Source: Mycobacterium sp. (GTDB lineage Bacteria > Actinomycetota > Actinomycetes > Mycobacteriales > Mycobacteriaceae). Taken from it: 64,000 bases of DNA. The position numbers and the translations under genes were made by a program. The notes below the pieces were generated by a model. The model searched no databases and had not been told where the DNA came from. It worked only from the letters and a program-made list of their open reading frames with translations. The stretch lies in assembly GCA_003987775.1 (NCBI GenBank), contig RXJD01000063.1, forward strand, positions 1 to 64,000, written 5' to 3'. This document shows, piece by piece, positions 46,459 through 55,530 of this stretch; the stretch's first letter is position 1, and each line of letters opens with the position of its first letter.

Positions 46459-46886
46459 CAGCGGTACTCGCGGGTGAACAGCCGATGGTCCGCGACCGCT
46501 GAGCGGGGCGTGCCGAGATCGAAGGTGGCGCTGTCCGGGATCTCGTAGGGGAAAACCATCTGAATGGCGATGTCGCGGTGCTCGAGGTGAATCTCGATCA
46601 ACGTGTCCGCGGAGTCATCGCTGACTCTGCTGACAATGGCGAACGATCTGATTGCCGACGCCGAACTCCGCAGGGAGTTCACCAATTCCTCGCGGCTGGA
46701 CAGGCCGTGTGAATCCTCAGCCATCACGACCGACTTGCCGCCCCCTGCGTCGACCGCGATTGCGGTCGGGTCCAACCCCCAGTTGCGTACCAGGTTGTTC
46801 GCTGCGATGTCGATACACTCATCCAGCAGCGCATCGAAGTCAGCCTGACAATCGTCGCTGGCCGTTTCCCGCCACGACACACTCAT
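46458..46886 (-). CDS. Unrecognised protein, first gene of the toxin cassette
   Basis: The 142-residue soluble protein shows helix at its N-terminus (QADFDALLDECIDIAANNLV), a Gly-rich turn (DAGGGKSVVMA) and then beta strands (TLIEIHLEHRDIAIQMVF). There is no signal peptide and no known motif. It is translationally coupled to the first WXG100 gene. By position it may be a cassette chaperone or adaptor. Confidence 0.65.
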   Translation of the reverse strand: MSVSWRETASDDCQADFDALLDECIDIAANNLVRNWGLDPTAIAVDAGGGKSVVMAEDSHGLSSREELVNSLRSSASAIRSFAIVSRVSDDSADTLIEIHLEHRDIAIQMVFPYEIPDSATFDLGTPRSAVADHRLFTREYR

Positions 46887-47074
46887 TCGATCTCCGCTCT
46901 GGTCTTCTCGCGCGGGCCTCCGAACCGTACCGGCCGGCCCGGCCCGGCGTCCCCTCCATGTGCCTGCGCGCTGACCCCACTGCCGTCAGCTCACGTCCCC
47001 GTGTAGGGCAAATCCTAACAACGGGCTGACGTACATTTCGGCGCCAATTCATGCGTCACCCCGTCTGCCACCCC

Positions 47075-48268
47075 CTAACGGGTCAACAGCGCCACGCACT
47101 CGACGTGATGGGTCAGCGGGAACGCATCGAACACCCGGATCTTCTCGACGGCGTAGCCGTGCCCCCGGTACAAGCCGATGTCACGGGCGAAAGACGCCGC
47201 CTCACAACCGATGTGAACCACCCTCGGCACGCCGGCAGCGGCCAGCAGATCGACCACTTCGCGGCCGGCGCCGGTGCGCGGCGGGTCGAGCACCGCAACG
47301 TCGGCGCAGCTGTCCTGCGCTGTCAGCGCGCGGCGCACCGAATCAGTGACGACCTCGACCTGCGGCAGGTCGGCCAGGGCGGCACGCGCCGCCCCCGTCG
47401 CCCCGCGCGCGGTGTCGACCGAAAGCACCCTGCCCGACTCCCCCACCGCGGCCCCGAGCACCGCGGCGAACACTCCGGCACCGCCATAGAGGTCCCATGC
47501 CGTCGCACCGGACGCGGGTTGTGCCCAGTCGGCGACCAAGTCGCTGTAGACGCGGGCGCCCTCGCGATGTGACTGCCAGAACGCCGTCACCGGTACGCGC
47601 CAGCTGCGTGCACCGACCCGCTGCACGGCGTGGTAGTCGCCTTCGATCACCTGCGACACCGCGCGTTTGCCGTGTCGCACCGTACGCAGCACATGACGCT
47701 CACCGTCGTCGTCGACGACGACGTGCACGTGGGCGCCGGCCGGCCAGTCGGCCCCGGACAGCCCGTCGAGCATCCCCACCGGCAACTGGCCGCAGCGCAG
47801 ATCGGTGACCAACTGGTCGCTGTGGTAGCGATGAAATCCGGGGCGCCCGTCGGATCCGACGTCGAGGCGAACCCGGGTTCGCCACCCGGTCGACCCGGCG
47901 GAGAGCGCTTCGGCCGCGCCCGTCCAGCTGTGTCCGCCGAGACGGTCCAGCTGATTCGACACCACCTGCGCCTTGAGGTCGCGTGCCGCCGCCGGCGCGG
48001 CGAAAGCCAGGTCGCAGCATCCGGCGCCGTCCACACCGGCGATCGGGCATAACGAGTCCGTGCGGCTCTCGGACGCCTCGAGAACCTCGATAACCTCTGC
48101 GTGCCAATAAGATCCGCGATCGGCCGTCACCCGGGCCCGCACCCGTTCGCCGGGCAGCGCATAGCGGACGAAGACCACGCGGCCCTCGTGATGCGCAATG
48201 CAACTGCCGCCGTTCGCGGGGGCGCCGGTGACCAAAGTCAGTTCCCCGCCGGCGGATTCGAGGTTCAA
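47075..48268 (-). CDS. TrmA/RlmD-family RNA m5U methyltransferase (Rv2689-like)
   Basis: I start at TTG 48268, which overlaps the permease stop (TTGA); the frame further upstream is inside the permease. The 397-residue protein has an N-terminal TRAM domain (about 1-55), a Cys cluster (LCPIAGVDGAGCCDL) likely for an Fe-S site, motif I AWDLYGGAGVFAAVL near 260, DPPRTGAG near 330 and the nucleophile Cys in HIGCEAASFARD near 355. It methylates uridine C5 in tRNA or rRNA; which one is not decided by sequence alone. Confidence 0.85.
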   Translation of the reverse strand: MNLESAGGELTLVTGAPANGGSCIAHHEGRVVFVRYALPGERVRARVTADRGSYWHAEVIEVLEASESRTDSLCPIAGVDGAGCCDLAFAAPAAARDLKAQVVSNQLDRLGGHSWTGAAEALSAGSTGWRTRVRLDVGSDGRPGFHRYHSDQLVTDLRCGQLPVGMLDGLSGADWPAGAHVHVVVDDDGERHVLRTVRHGKRAVSQVIEGDYHAVQRVGARSWRVPVTAFWQSHREGARVYSDLVADWAQPASGATAWDLYGGAGVFAAVLGAAVGESGRVLSVDTARGATGAARAALADLPQVEVVTDSVRRALTAQDSCADVAVLDPPRTGAGREVVDLLAAAGVPRVVHIGCEAASFARDIGLYRGHGYAVEKIRVFDAFPLTHHVECVALLTR

Positions 48269-50262
48269 TCGAATATGCCCCGTCGGGCGTCCCCGGGTGC
48301 GACACGCGGCTGCAGCGTCTTGATCCGTTCCGAGGACGTCAGCTGCCAGGGCACCGAGGTGACCATGACGCCCGGCATGAACAGCAGACGCCCTTTGAGC
48401 CGCAGCGCACTCTGGTTGTGCAACAACTGTTCCCACCAGCGACCCACCACGTACTCCGGGATGAACACCGTCACCACCGTGCGCGGCGATTCCTTGCTGA
48501 CCCGTTTGACGTAATCGAGTACCGGACGGGTGATTTCACGGTAGGGGGAGGCGATCACCTTCAACGGGACGCTGATGTCGCTTTCTTCCCATTCGTGCTT
48601 GAGTTCGCGGGTCTCGCCGTCGTCGACGCTCACCGTGACGGCCTCGAGCACATCGGGCCGGGTGGCGCGGGCATAGGCCAGGGCCCGCAGCGTGGGCAGA
48701 TGCAGCTTCGACACCAGCACCAGAGCGTGGTTGCGACTGGGCAGCACTATTTCGTCGCCGTGCTCGGCGGCCTGCTCGGCCAATTCGCGGGTGACGCCGT
48801 CGTAATGCCGGCGGATCAGCTTCATCAGTGCGAACAGCAGTGTCATGGCGACCAGAGCGATCCAGGCACCGGCCAGGAATTTGGTGACCATGACGACCAA
48901 CAACACCGCGCCGGTCGCGAGGAACCCGATCGTATTGACGATCCGCGAACGGTGCATCCGCCGCCGCGCCGCCGGATCGGTTTCGGTGCGCAGCAGCCGG
49001 GTCCAGTGCCGCACCATGCCAATCTGACTCAGCGTGAAGGAAATGAACACGCCGACGATGTAGAGCTGGATCAAGGCGCTCAGTTCAGCACGGAACGCAA
49101 CGATCGCCAGCAGCGCAGACAGGGACAGGAACGCGATCCCGTTGGAGAACGCCAATCGGTCGCCGCGCGTATGGAACTGGCGGGGCAGGTAGCTGTGCTG
49201 GGCCAGCACCGAACCGAGCACCGGGAAGCCGTTGAACGCGGTGTTGGCCGCCAGCACCAAGATCAAGGCGGTTACGGCGGTGATCAGCACGAAACCGATG
49301 TGGAAGTTGCCGAATACCGTTTCCGCCAGTTGAGTAACCAGCGTCTTCTGGTAGTAGCCGGCCGGGGCCCCGGCCAGTTGTGTCGCCGGATCGCTGACCA
49401 GCTGCACGCCGATCTTCTTCGCCAGCACGATGATGCCCATCAGCAGAGTGACCGCGATGGCGCCGAGCATCAGCAGGGTGGTGGCGGCGTTCTTGGACTT
49501 GGGCTTTTCGAATGCGGGCACGCCGTTGCTGATCGCCTCGACACCGGTGAGCGCCGCGCACCCCGAGGAGAACGCCCGCGCCATCAGGAAAACCAGCGCG
49601 AAGCCCAGGATCTTGCCGTGCTCGGCATGCATGTGGAAGCCGGCGGACTCGGCCCGCAGCGGGTTTCCCAACACGAAGATGCGGAACAGGCCCCAGCCGA
49701 TCATGGCCGTGACGCCGATGATGAAGCCGTAGGTGGGGATGGCGAACGCCAGCCCGGATTCCCGCACGCCGCGCAGATTCATCGCCGTCACCAGCAGGAT
49801 CGCGGCCACACAGAACCACACCTTGTGGTGGGCCACGATCGGCACCGCCGAGCCGATGTTCGACATCGCTGACGCCGTCGAAACCGCAACGGTGAGAACG
49901 TAATCCACCATCAGGGCACTGGCTACCGTCAGGCCGGCGTTGGGCCCGAGATTGGTGGTGACCACCTCATAGTCACCGCCGCCGGAGGGGTAGGCGTGCA
50001 CGTTCTGCCGGTAGCTGGCCACCACCACCAACATGACCGCCGCCACCGCCAGACCGATCCACGGCGCCAGCGCGTAGGCCGCCAGTCCGCCGATCGACAG
50101 CATGAGGAAGACCTCTTCGGGGGCATAGGCCACCGAGGACAGCGCGTCGGAGGCGAACACCGGCAGCGCGATGCGCTTTGGCAGCAGCGTGTGGGCCAGC
50201 CGGTCGCTGCGAAACGGCCGTCCGATCAGCAGCCGGCGCGCAGCGGTTGAAAGTTTGGACAC
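48265..50262 (-). CDS. APC-superfamily permease with C-terminal cytoplasmic domain (Rv2690-like)
   Basis: The GTG at 50262 is chosen (motif SKLSTAARRLLIG, as in the orthologue I recall); 665 residues. It has about 12 TM helices of the amino-acid/K+ permease type (KimA-like): FASDALSSVAYAPEEVFL near residue 40 and GGGDYEVVTTNLGP near 95, followed by a cytoplasmic C-terminal part after about residue 475. KimA-type K+ importers have this design. It is divergent from ceoB/ceoC, the TrkA-like K+ regulators, which supports a K+ uptake role over amino-acid transport. The methyltransferase gene is coupled at its 3' end. Confidence 0.82.
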   Translation of the reverse strand: MSKLSTAARRLLIGRPFRSDRLAHTLLPKRIALPVFASDALSSVAYAPEEVFLMLSIGGLAAYALAPWIGLAVAAVMLVVVASYRQNVHAYPSGGGDYEVVTTNLGPNAGLTVASALMVDYVLTVAVSTASAMSNIGSAVPIVAHHKVWFCVAAILLVTAMNLRGVRESGLAFAIPTYGFIIGVTAMIGWGLFRIFVLGNPLRAESAGFHMHAEHGKILGFALVFLMARAFSSGCAALTGVEAISNGVPAFEKPKSKNAATTLLMLGAIAVTLLMGIIVLAKKIGVQLVSDPATQLAGAPAGYYQKTLVTQLAETVFGNFHIGFVLITAVTALILVLAANTAFNGFPVLGSVLAQHSYLPRQFHTRGDRLAFSNGIAFLSLSALLAIVAFRAELSALIQLYIVGVFISFTLSQIGMVRHWTRLLRTETDPAARRRMHRSRIVNTIGFLATGAVLLVVMVTKFLAGAWIALVAMTLLFALMKLIRRHYDGVTRELAEQAAEHGDEIVLPSRNHALVLVSKLHLPTLRALAYARATRPDVLEAVTVSVDDGETRELKHEWEESDISVPLKVIASPYREITRPVLDYVKRVSKESPRTVVTVFIPEYVVGRWWEQLLHNQSALRLKGRLLFMPGVMVTSVPWQLTSSERIKTLQPRVAPGDARRGIFD

Positions 50263-50395
50263 GAGAGCCAAGAGTAAGCCCACCTGGCTTTAGCGGTAGC
50301 GTTCCGTAGGCGAGAATTCTCACGACCGAAATCGGCCCGCCAGCGAAGGTTGCCGATCACAATGACGCGCAGGACACAACCGAAAGGACCTCCGA

Positions 50396-51067
50396 GTGAA
50401 GGTGGTTGTGATGGGTTGCGGCCGGGTCGGTTCTTCGGTGGCAGACGGACTGTATCGAATCGGCCATGACGTGTCGGTCATCGACCGCGACAGCGCCGCG
50501 TTCAACCGGCTCAGTCCGGAGTTCGATGGCGACCGGGTGCTCGGTCAGGGTTTCGACCGCGACGTGCTGCTGCGGGCCGGCATCGAGGGAGCCGACGCAT
50601 TCGCCGCGGTGTCCTCCGGCGACAACTCCAACATCATCTCGGCGCGGCTGGCCCGCGAGACCTTCGGCGTGCGGCGCGTGGTCGCGCGAATCTATGACGC
50701 CAAGCGTGCCGAGGTCTACGAACGCCTGGGCATCCCGACGATCGCGACCGTCCCGTGGACCACCGATCGCCTGCTCAACGCCCTGACTCAGGAGACTGAG
50801 ACGGCGAAATGGCGAGATCCGACGGGTACCGTCGCGGTCGCGCAGGTGGTGCTGCACGAAGACTGGGTCGGACACCGCGCGACCGACTTGGAGCAGGCCA
50901 CCGGCGCCCGGGTGGCATTCCTGATCCGCTTCGGGACCGGCATCCTGCCCGAACCCAAGACCGTGCTGCAGGCCGGCGATCAGGTCTATGTCGCCGCTAT
51001 CTCCGGGCGCGCCGCCGAAGCCGTGGCCATTGCGGCTTTGCCGCCGAGCGAGGACTTGGACAAGTGA
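50396..51067 (+). CDS. ceoB: RCK/TrkA-type K+ uptake regulator CeoB
   Basis: The 223-residue protein has a Rossmann NAD-binding TrkA-N domain (VVVMGCGRVGSSVADGL at residues 2-18, acidic VIDRD at the end of strand 2) and a TrkA-C domain from about 135. GTG start behind AAGGA. It corresponds to Rv2691 (ceoB/trkA). It likely forms a cytoplasmic gating ring for a K+ permease, together with CeoC. Confidence 0.92.
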   Translation: MKVVVMGCGRVGSSVADGLYRIGHDVSVIDRDSAAFNRLSPEFDGDRVLGQGFDRDVLLRAGIEGADAFAAVSSGDNSNIISARLARETFGVRRVVARIYDAKRAEVYERLGIPTIATVPWTTDRLLNALTQETETAKWRDPTGTVAVAQVVLHEDWVGHRATDLEQATGARVAFLIRFGTGILPEPKTVLQAGDQVYVAAISGRAAEAVAIAALPPSEDLDK

Positions 51068-51128
51068 AACGCGGGCACAAGGACGCCGACTTGCCCTATT
51101 TCCAAGCCGGCGTTAAGGAGTGGCGCAA

Positions 51129-51791
51129 ATGAAGGTAGCTGTTGCCGGCGCCGGTGCCGTTGGGCGCTCGGTCACCCGCGAACTCGTCGCCAACAATCAC
51201 GACGTGACGCTGATCGAGCGCAACGCCGATCATCTCGACACCGACGCCATCCCGGCCGCGCACTGGCTGCTGGGTGACGCCTGCGAGTTGAGCCTGCTCG
51301 AGCATATGCATCTCGAGGATTTCGACGTGGTCGTCGCCGCCACCGGTGACGACAAGGTGAACGTGGTGCTCAGCCTGCTGGCCAAGACCGAATTCGCGGT
51401 TCCGCGGGTGGTGGCCCGGGTCAACGACCCGCGCAACGAATGGCTGTTCACCGATGCGTGGGGCGTCGATGTGGCGGTGTCCACACCACGGATGCTCGCT
51501 TCGCTGATCGAGGAGGCCGTCGCGGTGGGCGATCTGGTGCGGCTCATGGAGTTCCGCAAGGGCCAGGCCAATCTGGTCGAGATCACCCTGCCCGACGACA
51601 CCCCGTGGGGCGGCAAGCCGGTGCGCAAGCTGCAGTTGCCGCGCGACGTCTCACTGGTGACCATCTTGCGGGGTCCGCGGGTGATCGTCCCGGAGGGCGA
51701 CGAGCCGCTGGAAGGCGGGGACGAGTTGCTGTTCGTCGCGGTCACCGAAGCCGAAGAGGAGCTGCGCAGGCTGCTGCTGCCCAGCAGCTAG
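51129..51791 (+). CDS. ceoC: RCK/TrkA-type K+ uptake regulator CeoC
   Basis: ATG 51129 (the in-frame ATG at 51120 gives three extra residues); 220 residues, the length of Rv2692. It has TrkA-N (VAVAGAGAVGRSVTREL with VTLIERN) and TrkA-C (about 135-215, PWGGKPVRKLQLP). It follows ceoB by 61 bp and is probably cotranscribed. It overlaps the convergent DUF3159 gene by four bases. Confidence 0.92.
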   Translation: MKVAVAGAGAVGRSVTRELVANNHDVTLIERNADHLDTDAIPAAHWLLGDACELSLLEHMHLEDFDVVVAATGDDKVNVVLSLLAKTEFAVPRVVARVNDPRNEWLFTDAWGVDVAVSTPRMLASLIEEAVAVGDLVRLMEFRKGQANLVEITLPDDTPWGGKPVRKLQLPRDVSLVTILRGPRVIVPEGDEPLEGGDELLFVAVTEAEEELRRLLLPSS

Positions 51792-52447
51792 TCGCGAACG
51801 GGCTCGCCGTCGATCTCGGCCGCCACCGGGCGCTCCGCGGCCGGTAATGCCCTCAGCACGACCTTGATCGCCCCGTACGTCACCAGGGCGGCCAGCGCCG
51901 TCAGCGGCCACCCCATGGCGATCCGCGTCACCCCCAGCCAGCCGGTCTTGCCGAGCTCGTACAGATGGCCCTGGACGCCGAAACGCGCGATGAACACGAC
52001 CGTCCAGCACAGCGTCGCGATGTCGAACGCGTACACCGCCCGCGACACCGCGCGCCAGCCGTTGTCGCGGCCGCTGGCCCAGCTCCACAGATAACCGACC
52101 AACGGACGCCGGATCACGATCGACGCCGCGAAGACGACCGCCCAGACCAGTGACATCCAGATGCCCAGCAGGAAGTAGCCCTTGGACTGTCCGACCAGAT
52201 ACGCGATCAACGCGCACACGGCCACACCGAAGAATCCGGACAGCGCCGGCTGCAGGGAATCTCGACGGATCAGCCGCCACAGCAGAACCAGGGCCGCCGC
52301 GGCCAGCGCGCTGCCGATGGCGGCCAGCAGGCCGGCGACGCTGGAAGCGATCACGAACGTGACGACGGGAAGCGTGGAATAGACCAGGCCGCTCACGCCG
52401 CCGGCCTGTGCCAGCATGCGCTCGGCACTGAAACGATTAGCGCTCAC
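51788..52447 (-). CDS. DUF3159 membrane protein (Rv2693-like)
   Basis: The 219-residue integral membrane protein has about six TM helices, with the DUF3159 landmarks GGVSGLVYSTLPVVTFV near residue 16, GQSKGYFLLGIW near 85 and WRAVSRAVYAFDIATLCWTVVF near 135. Function unknown. It follows the OB-fold gene on the same strand with a 33-bp gap, as in M. tuberculosis. Confidence 0.88.
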   Translation of the reverse strand: MSANRFSAERMLAQAGGVSGLVYSTLPVVTFVIASSVAGLLAAIGSALAAAALVLLWRLIRRDSLQPALSGFFGVAVCALIAYLVGQSKGYFLLGIWMSLVWAVVFAASIVIRRPLVGYLWSWASGRDNGWRAVSRAVYAFDIATLCWTVVFIARFGVQGHLYELGKTGWLGVTRIAMGWPLTALAALVTYGAIKVVLRALPAAERPVAAEIDGEPVRD

Positions 52448-52480
52448 GGTAATTCGGTGCGCTGGTGATGGCGGAAATCG

Positions 52481-52849
52481 TCACCGCTGAATTTCGTAGT
52501 GCGGGTTGTAGATGGCCTTGGTGCCGTTCTCCATCTTGCCCATCCGGCCCCGGACCCGCAGGGTGCGTCCCGACTCGATGCCGGGGATGCGCCGCTGCCC
52601 CAACCAGACCAGCGTGACTGTGTCGCTGCCGTCGAACAATTCCGCACGAACCCCGCCGGAGCACCCCTTGCCGTTCGTCTCGACGCTGCGCAGCGTGCCC
52701 ACCATCGTGACCTCCTGGCCCCGCTGGCAGTCGATTGCTCGCTGCGCGCCGGTACTGAGGACTTCGTCGGACAGTTCTTCGACGTCGCGTTGCTCCGGGT
52801 CCTCCGTCAACCGACGGGTGAGCCGGCGTAGATAACCTTGGGCCCCCAT
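52481..52849 (-). CDS. OB-fold nucleic-acid-binding protein (Rv2694-like)
   Basis: I start at ATG 52849, giving 122 residues as in the orthologue; a start at 52915 would add 22 residues overlapping the divergent gene region. The protein has a basic helical N-terminus (GYLRRLTRRLTEDPEQ) and a RecG/aspartyl-tRNA-synthetase-like OB fold (QEVTMVGTLRSVE...VTLVWLGQRRIPGIESGRTLRVRGRMG...YNPHYEI). It is likely to bind single-stranded nucleic acid. Confidence 0.87.
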   Translation of the reverse strand: MGAQGYLRRLTRRLTEDPEQRDVEELSDEVLSTGAQRAIDCQRGQEVTMVGTLRSVETNGKGCSGGVRAELFDGSDTVTLVWLGQRRIPGIESGRTLRVRGRMGKMENGTKAIYNPHYEIQR

Positions 52850-53007
52850 GGCCACTCCTGACACCTCGACGTCGTTAAGAAAGCTATGTCTCAAATCAGC
52901 ATTCCACCATGCCAACGGTCACCGTAGACCTGTTGGTTCCCGCATGCCACACAGATGAAACCACTGATATTCGGGTGTCTCACAACACCAGGCACTATGG
53001 GGAGGTG

Positions 53008-53718
53008 GTGATCGACCTGAGCGGTGTCACAACGGTGCTGCTGGCGGGCACCGGATCCGACGACAACTACGTCTACCGGGCCTTTTCAACCCCGTTGCAG
53101 GCATCCGGTGCGGTGTTGGTCACACCTGCGCCGCAACCACAGGGATTGATCGACGGCTATCTGGCCGCGCTCGACGACGCGGCGCAATCCGGACCCATCG
53201 CGGTCGGAGGAGTGTCGATCGGTGCGGCCGTTGCGGCGACCTGGGCGCTGGCTCACCCCGAGCGCACCGTGGCCGTGCTGGCGGCGCTGCCGGCCTGGAC
53301 CGGGGACCCAGGCCCGGCACCGGCGGCTCTCGCCGCGCAGTACACGGCTTCGCAGTTGCGCCGCGACGGCCTGGAAGCCACGACGGCACAGATGCGGGCC
53401 TCGAGCCCGCCGTGGCTGGCCGACGAGCTGGCCCGGTCCTGGGCGGTGCAGTGGCCGCTGCTGCCGGACGCCATGGAGGAGGCGGCGTCGTACGTGGCAC
53501 CGAGCTGCGCCGAACTGACGCGGCTGGTCCCGCCGTTGGGCGTGGCGGCCGCGGTCGACGACCCGATTCACCCCTTGCAGGTCGGCGCGGACTGGGCGAG
53601 CGCCGCACCCCGCGCCGCCTTGCGCACGGTCACCCTCGACGAGATCGGCGCGCACCCGGCGGCCCTGGGGGCCGCGTGCCTGGCGGCGCTGGACGACGCC
53701 CGCAGTCTCGATCGCTGA
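53008..53718 (+). CDS. Alpha/beta hydrolase-fold protein (Rv2695-like)
   Basis: The start is uncertain: GTG 53008 gives 236 residues, close to the orthologue length; the frame is open from ATG 52909. The protein has an oxyanion region LLAGTGSDDNY, nucleophile elbow GGVSIGAAVA (Ser as GxSxG) and a possible catalytic His near ALDEIGAHPAAL. Substrate unknown. It converges on the DUF3710 gene with ten bases between stops. Confidence 0.78.
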   Translation: MIDLSGVTTVLLAGTGSDDNYVYRAFSTPLQASGAVLVTPAPQPQGLIDGYLAALDDAAQSGPIAVGGVSIGAAVAATWALAHPERTVAVLAALPAWTGDPGPAPAALAAQYTASQLRRDGLEATTAQMRASSPPWLADELARSWAVQWPLLPDAMEEAASYVAPSCAELTRLVPPLGVAAAVDDPIHPLQVGADWASAAPRAALRTVTLDEIGAHPAALGAACLAALDDARSLDR

Positions 53719-53728
53719 CCGGTAAAAG

Positions 53729-54502
53729 TCAGCCGCCGGTCGAGGTGCTGCGCAACTGCTGCATCGCCGAACCTTCGGTGCTGCGACGCGCCGCGGGCTC
53801 ATTGGACGGGACTGGCGCCTCAGGCTGATCGGGCGCCTGCTCACCGGCCTGCTGAGCGGCTGCGGCCTCACGCAGCTGCTGCACCATCGGTTCGGGCAGC
53901 TGCACCGGCAGCGGGGTGCGTACCGGCAGCGGAGTGTCGCCACGGCGAACCACGGTGTCCGCCAACGCCTCACGCGCCTCGTCGGTCAGCGCGTCGATGG
54001 TCTCGTGCGGTCCGTTGACCACGCACCGGATCATCCAGCGGTAGCCGTCGACGCCGATGAAGCGCACCGCGCCGGATGCGCTGCCCACGACTTCACGTCC
54101 CCACGGACCGTCCTTGATGGACACCGTGGCCGAATCTTTGCGCAAGGAGTCGGCCAACTCGCCGGCCACCTCCCGCCACAGCCCCGCCGTCTTCGGCGCC
54201 GCGTAGGCGGCGATGGTGAATCGTCCGTTGGGCGTGACGACCCACACCGCACTGGGCACCCCGGTCTCAGTCAGCTCGACCTGCACCTGGCCCGCCGCGG
54301 GCATGGGTATCAGTACCGAGCCCAGGTCGAGGCGCGCCGTCTCGGCGTCGGCCGGATCGTCGAAATCCTCGATGTCGAATGGGCCTTCGACCGCCTCGTC
54401 GGCGTCGGCGGGGTCGTCCCCGGCGGCGCTGACGGGCGGATCGGCCGGCTGCGGTTTCGAAGCGCTGTCGTCCTTGCGTGTGCGTCTACCGAATGCTGGC
54501 AT
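53729..54502 (-). CDS. DUF3710 protein (Rv2696-like)
   Basis: The 257-residue soluble protein has a charged, acidic, low-complexity N-terminus (about 1-45), a conserved beta-rich DUF3710 core (LGSVLIPMPAAGQVQVELTE...VWVVTPNGRFTIAAYAAP...GWGREV-type...GVDGYRWMIRCVV) and a disordered Pro/Glu/Ala-rich tail. The family is restricted to Actinobacteria and of unknown function. It lies 34 bp downstream of dut on the same strand. Confidence 0.88.
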   Translation of the reverse strand: MPAFGRRTRKDDSASKPQPADPPVSAAGDDPADADEAVEGPFDIEDFDDPADAETARLDLGSVLIPMPAAGQVQVELTETGVPSAVWVVTPNGRFTIAAYAAPKTAGLWREVAGELADSLRKDSATVSIKDGPWGREVVGSASGAVRFIGVDGYRWMIRCVVNGPHETIDALTDEAREALADTVVRRGDTPLPVRTPLPVQLPEPMVQQLREAAAAQQAGEQAPDQPEAPVPSNEPAARRSTEGSAMQQLRSTSTGG

Positions 54503-54536
54503 CAGCCCCGCTCCTTCTCATCGCTTCGTCTCCCGC

Positions 54537-55001
54537 TCACAGACTCGCGTGGCCGCCGGACGAACCGTGACCACCTTCGCCACGCGACGTTTCGGCCAGC
54601 CCGGCTTCATCGAACGACGAAACCTCGACCAATTCGACCAATTCGACCCGCTGCACCAGCAACTGGGCGATCCGGTCGCCGCGGTGCACCACGATCGGCG
54701 TGGTGGGGTCGAGGTTGATCAGCGCGACTTTGATCTCGCCGCGATATCCGGCATCGATGGTGCCGGGACTGTTGACGATCGACAGCCCCACCCTGGAGGC
54801 CAGTCCCGAACGCGGGTGGATCAACCCGACCATGCCGAACGGGATGGCAACCGCGATGCCGGTGGGCACGAGAGCCCGGTGGCCGGGTGCCAGCTCGACG
54901 TCTGCGGCGCTGAACAGGTCGACGCCGGCGTCACCGTGGTGAGCGCGACTGGGCATCGGAAGGCCCGGGTCGAGACGGACTATGGCCAGACTGGTCGACA
55001 C
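54537..55001 (-). CDS. dut: dUTP pyrophosphatase
   Basis: GTG 55001 gives 154 residues, the same as M. tuberculosis Dut. The enzyme cleaves dUTP to dUMP and PPi, keeping uracil out of DNA and feeding thymidylate synthesis. The five trimer motifs are present: [45 protein letters not shown] and the C-terminal [11 protein letters not shown] lid. The start follows a TAGTCT -10 by eight bases and lacks a ribosome site. Confidence 0.96.
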   Translation of the reverse strand: MSTSLAIVRLDPGLPMPSRAHHGDAGVDLFSAADVELAPGHRALVPTGIAVAIPFGMVGLIHPRSGLASRVGLSIVNSPGTIDAGYRGEIKVALINLDPTTPIVVHRGDRIAQLLVQRVELVELVEVSSFDEAGLAETSRGEGGHGSSGGHASL

Positions 55002-55009
55002 GGGGGCAC

Positions 55010-55019
55010 AGACTACCCT
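55010..55019. promoter_or_regulatory. Overlapping divergent leaderless -10 boxes (dut and DUF3093 gene)
   Basis: Only 25 bp separate the two GTG starts. On the plus strand TACCCT (55014-55019) precedes the DUF3093 GTG by seven bases; on the minus strand TAGTCT (55015-55010) precedes the dut GTG by eight. The boxes share two base pairs, so RNA polymerase could occupy only one at a time. Confidence 0.6.
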
Positions 55020-55026
55020 TGACCGC

Positions 55027-55503
55027 GTGTCCGATACGCGCGTCGCGCCGCAAAGCGTGCGATATCGCGAGCGGCTGTGGGTGCCCTGGTGGTGGTGGCC
55101 ACTGGGGTTCACGCTCGCGGCAATCATCGCGTACGAGGTCAACCTGGGCATACGGTCGCTGCCCGGCTGGCTCCCGTTTGCAACCCTGTTCACCGTGGCG
55201 GCCGGCGTGTTGCTGTGGCTGGGCCGCGTCGAGGTTCGGGTCACCGCTGGTGAATCCGGCGTCGAACTGTGGGCCGGCGATGCGCATCTGCCGGTCACTG
55301 TGGTCTCCCGATCGGCTGAGATTGCGCGTACCGCCAAATCGGCAGCTCTGGGCCGCCAGCTCGACCCGGCGGCCTACGTCCTGCACCGCGCATGGGTCGG
55401 CCCGATGGTATTGCTGGTGCTCGATGATCCCGATGACCCGACGCCGTACTGGCTCGTGAGTTGCCGCCACCCGGAGCGGGTGCTGTCGGCGCTGCGGAGC
55501 TGA
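55027..55503 (+). CDS. DUF3093 membrane protein (Rv2698-like)
   Basis: GTG 55027; 158 residues. Two TM helices (about 27-45 and 53-72) follow the Trp-rich [13 protein letters not shown] segment typical of DUF3093. The cytoplasmic C-terminal part is beta-rich and ends [16 protein letters not shown]. Function unknown; the gene is conserved next to dut in mycobacteria. The start is probably leaderless. Confidence 0.88.
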   Translation: MSDTRVAPQSVRYRERLWVPWWWWPLGFTLAAIIAYEVNLGIRSLPGWLPFATLFTVAAGVLLWLGRVEVRVTAGESGVELWAGDAHLPVTVVSRSAEIARTAKSAALGRQLDPAAYVLHRAWVGPMVLLVLDDPDDPTPYWLVSCRHPERVLSALRS

Positions 55504-55530
55504 GAACGTCCCCGAAGCGGAGTGCGGCGG

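Noticed and set aside
48418..49872. 484-codon plus-strand open frame
   Set aside because: Antisense to the permease; rich in Gln/His/Gly without motifs.
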